NCBI GenBank assembly: GCA_022495995.1
Contig: JAFEMH010007504.1
Location: 23,253-87,252 of the forward strand
Direction of reading: 5' to 3'
DNA length: 64,000 nucleotides
From: Adenophora triphylla var. japonica
Lineage: Eukaryota; Streptophyta; Magnoliopsida; Asterales; Campanulaceae
Both the position numbers and the translations under genes were made by a program. Below, one piece after another: positions 62,261-64,000 of this stretch (positions within the stretch are counted from its first letter, which is position 1; every line of letters starts with the position of its first letter). The notes below the pieces were generated by a model that was not told where the DNA came from, ran no database searches, and worked only from the letters and a program-made list of their open reading frames with translations.

Positions 62261-63461
62261 ACGCTGTTTCCGTTTCTTTTATTTTTTGATTTTTTTGTTG
62301 CTATTTTAATTTACTTAAAACATGTTTTTTCGTAATCCTAGGTAGGTTGGAAAAGATTGCTCTTCTTTTTCGCAACTATGCTAGATCCTGGGTCGTTGGA
62401 GACCATCTCGTGCGGCTATAAGCCCCTCGTTTTGCACACAGTATTTCGACATCCCAGGCGGATGGAGCGGCCGGACGAGGGTCCTATAGTGCAAAAGCGG
62501 TTTCTCACCGAGCCTAAAAGAAAAATCGAACCTAAGGACCAGAGCCTGTCATGTTCGCTTTTGATGCGTTAGCCACGTGAATAGATGAACCGAGCAGTAG
62601 CCATCGAGTCAAGATCGTGGTCAAGAGTTCCGGCATTGACCTTCTCCTTACGCCAGCTTGCGCAAGGGATCTCGTGATCGCCAGGCGTTAGGTCGGGTCA
62701 TATTGTCATGGCCGACGATATCAAGGCGATGATGACATGGTGTCATGTGAGCATGGATGTATATCCTGGGACGGAACATCGTGCGGTGTAGCTTCGGAAA
62801 TCAAGATCGGTGTCAAGATTTTAGCGTGCACCTTTCATCGTCTGCTTGCGCATGAGGATCTTGAGTTCCGAGCCTTGACTTTCGAAAAATGGCCGGCATG
62901 GTATATGTATCCAGGCCGTATGACATGACCGGGTAAAACCAACCGAGTCCGGACAGAGCCATGTGACTCGAAGACTCAAACGTGCGTGGTTGACGCTTGG
63001 CTAGGATGGGATGTCTGGAATGATCCCGTGCACGTCCAAGCAGGGCCTAGGAAGACTAAACGGACTGCAACCGAGACCACTACGGGTTGAGGGGTTGTAG
63101 TTGTGAAACAGTATCCGGAGGCAAATAGGTTCGCGTAGCGTGCGGTGTAACCCCAGGCAAGAAGGTGTGGTAGAGTCTTGCGGTGTAACCGAGGGGCAAA
63201 GAAAAGTGCGCGTAGTGTGCAGGGTCTCTAAAATTCTTTTTCCGAGTAAAAGCAGAAGTTTTTTGAAAGAATTTTAAATGTATGCACGAGATGTATATTG
63301 ATGCATTTTTTTATTTTTTATTTTTTTGTAAAATAAAAACGTAAAGCAACGTCTGGCACACACACACACAACAGCTTAAAGAAGGGGTAAAATGAAAGTT
63401 TGACCCTCATCATCGTTTTAAAAATCTTTTGTTTTGTTTAAAAGCTTTTAAACAAAATTTC
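62261..63461 (-). other. 5' leader of the Tat element
   Basis: No credible gene. GC-rich blocks alternate with T-rich runs (62275-62330, 63305-63330). A CA run lies at 63357-63370. Tat and Ogre elements have long leaders. Confidence 0.5.
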
Positions 63462-63476
63462 AATGGAGTCAGCCAA
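63462..63476 (-). promoter_or_regulatory. primer-binding-site candidate of the Tat element
   Basis: The minus strand reads TTGGCTGACTCCATTG next to the LTR edge. It resembles the TGGCGACTCCA site common in Tat/Ogre elements, with one extra T. Confidence 0.5.
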
Positions 63477-63946
63477 TCGAAATAGCCCGGATCCGAGGCG
63501 AGGCGCGATCGCGCCCGAGCAAGATCAGCATTTCGGGCTGCATCTTTCCGCTGCAATTCTGCTGTGCGGAGGTGTCTACGCCGTTTGTTTTCGCATTTGT
63601 AGAGTCGCCACGCCTGCTGTTTTTATTAAGCCCAAAACATTGAAAAAGGGCATCCAGCTTAAAGATAATTTTAAAGCCGTTTTTGTGTGTATGAGATTTT
63701 GAGCTTCGGAGGGTCGAGATGACTCCTCAGAAGAGAATATTAGAATATTAGAAGCTCACCCGAGTCGCCTCGTAAAACGAGTCTTTCGGATACCCCTAAT
63801 ATCCTTTAAATGTTATGTGTGTGTGTGTGTGTGTGCTTTTTCTAAAAATGCATGCCTGTATAATAATCTGGATGTCTACATTGTATCGCTGGGTGTATGG
63901 AAATGTATTGAAATAGTAATGGAAGGAAGCCTTACCAATGTTGGTT
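63477..63946 (-). repeat. 5' LTR of the Tat element (truncated)
   Basis: Direct repeat of 46501-46932, with many small indels (extra CTG or GC dinucleotides). Homology stops after CCAATGTTGGTTT at about 63945, so the R and U3 parts are missing, cut by other DNA. Confidence 0.75.
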
Positions 63947-64000
63947 TTCGTGGAATGTGCGCTCGCCCGAAAAAATAGAAAATGAAAAGGAGTCGCCACG
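63947..64000 (-). mobile_element. start of another Tat-related element (tentative)
   Basis: Sequence departs from the LTR and ends with GGAGTCGCCACG, whose complement CGTGGCGACTCC is again the Tat primer-site phrase. Too short to define. Confidence 0.3.

Larger units (their letters stand above)
46501..63946 (-). mobile_element. Tat-lineage Ty3/gypsy element, degenerate, with opposite-strand extra genes
   Basis: Reads right to left: 5' LTR (63477 onward), primer site, gag, protease, RT, RNase H, a second (archaeal-type) RNase H, integrase, then two plus-strand (antisense) extra genes, minisatellites and a 3' LTR starting at 46501. The second RNase H and the antisense genes between pol and 3' LTR are known traits of Tat elements such as Retand- and Grande-like ones. 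All ORFs are heavily broken. It interrupts the TNP2 gene of the CACTA element at 46500/46501. Confidence 0.8.

Overview
The window is plant nuclear DNA made almost entirely of transposable elements. Everything points to a flowering plant, probably a eudicot: Athila-like and Tat-like Ty3/gypsy elements, SIRE-like and other Ty1/copia elements, a CACTA (En/Spm) transposon, spliced genes with plant-type GT..AG introns, a restorer-like PPR gene and a chloroplast RNA-binding protein pseudogene. I cannot name the species. No bacterial features, tRNA, rRNA or CRISPR arrays were seen. Layout: 1-3658 is the 3' part of an Athila-like gypsy element ending in a 1.36 kb LTR. 3659-5460 is old host-like sequence with a 275-bp tandem duplication, a two-exon RRM (cpRNP) pseudogene and a possible MITE end. 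5464-37450 is a PPR gene split by a SIRE-like copia element on the minus strand (5682-18226, TATTG target duplication). A 10.5-kb block holding most of that element plus some PPR sequence was then duplicated in tandem (7879-18357 and 18358-36849). A second, plus-strand copia element (19891-27909, GTATA target site) later entered the downstream copy only. 37451-41565 is a composite of two further SIRE-like remnants. 41566-46500 is a CACTA element with a complete terminus, an apparently intact five-exon TNP1-like gene, a large hairpin and the C-terminal end of a TNP2 transposase. 46501-63946 is a degenerate Tat-lineage gypsy element on the minus strand that cuts the CACTA element; between pol and the 3' LTR it carries two opposite-strand extra genes and minisatellite arrays. 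The last 54 bases look like the start of another related element. Each retrotransposon follows its lineage plan (gag, protease, integrase, RT, RNase H for copia; gag, protease, RT, RNase H, extra RNase H, integrase for Tat), but all are broken by stops, frameshifts or deletions. The SIRE-like and Tat elements carry extra genes downstream of pol which appear to have their own TATA promoters. The TNP1-like gene is the only multi-exon gene whose predicted exons join without a break. The most unusual pattern is that each LTR-retrotransposon family carries its own recurring short word: TGGGCGACCGCCCA in the Athila-like LTR, GGTCCGTACGGACC in the Tat element, AAACCGC in the SIRE-like element, TGTCnCGCGACA in the plus-strand copia element, GGATGTG and AACTGGTTAC in the two SIRE remnants. 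In the Tat and Athila-like elements these words are palindromic, often paired at fixed spacing, and in the Tat element they sit just upstream of TATA boxes. All identities and counts were read by eye.
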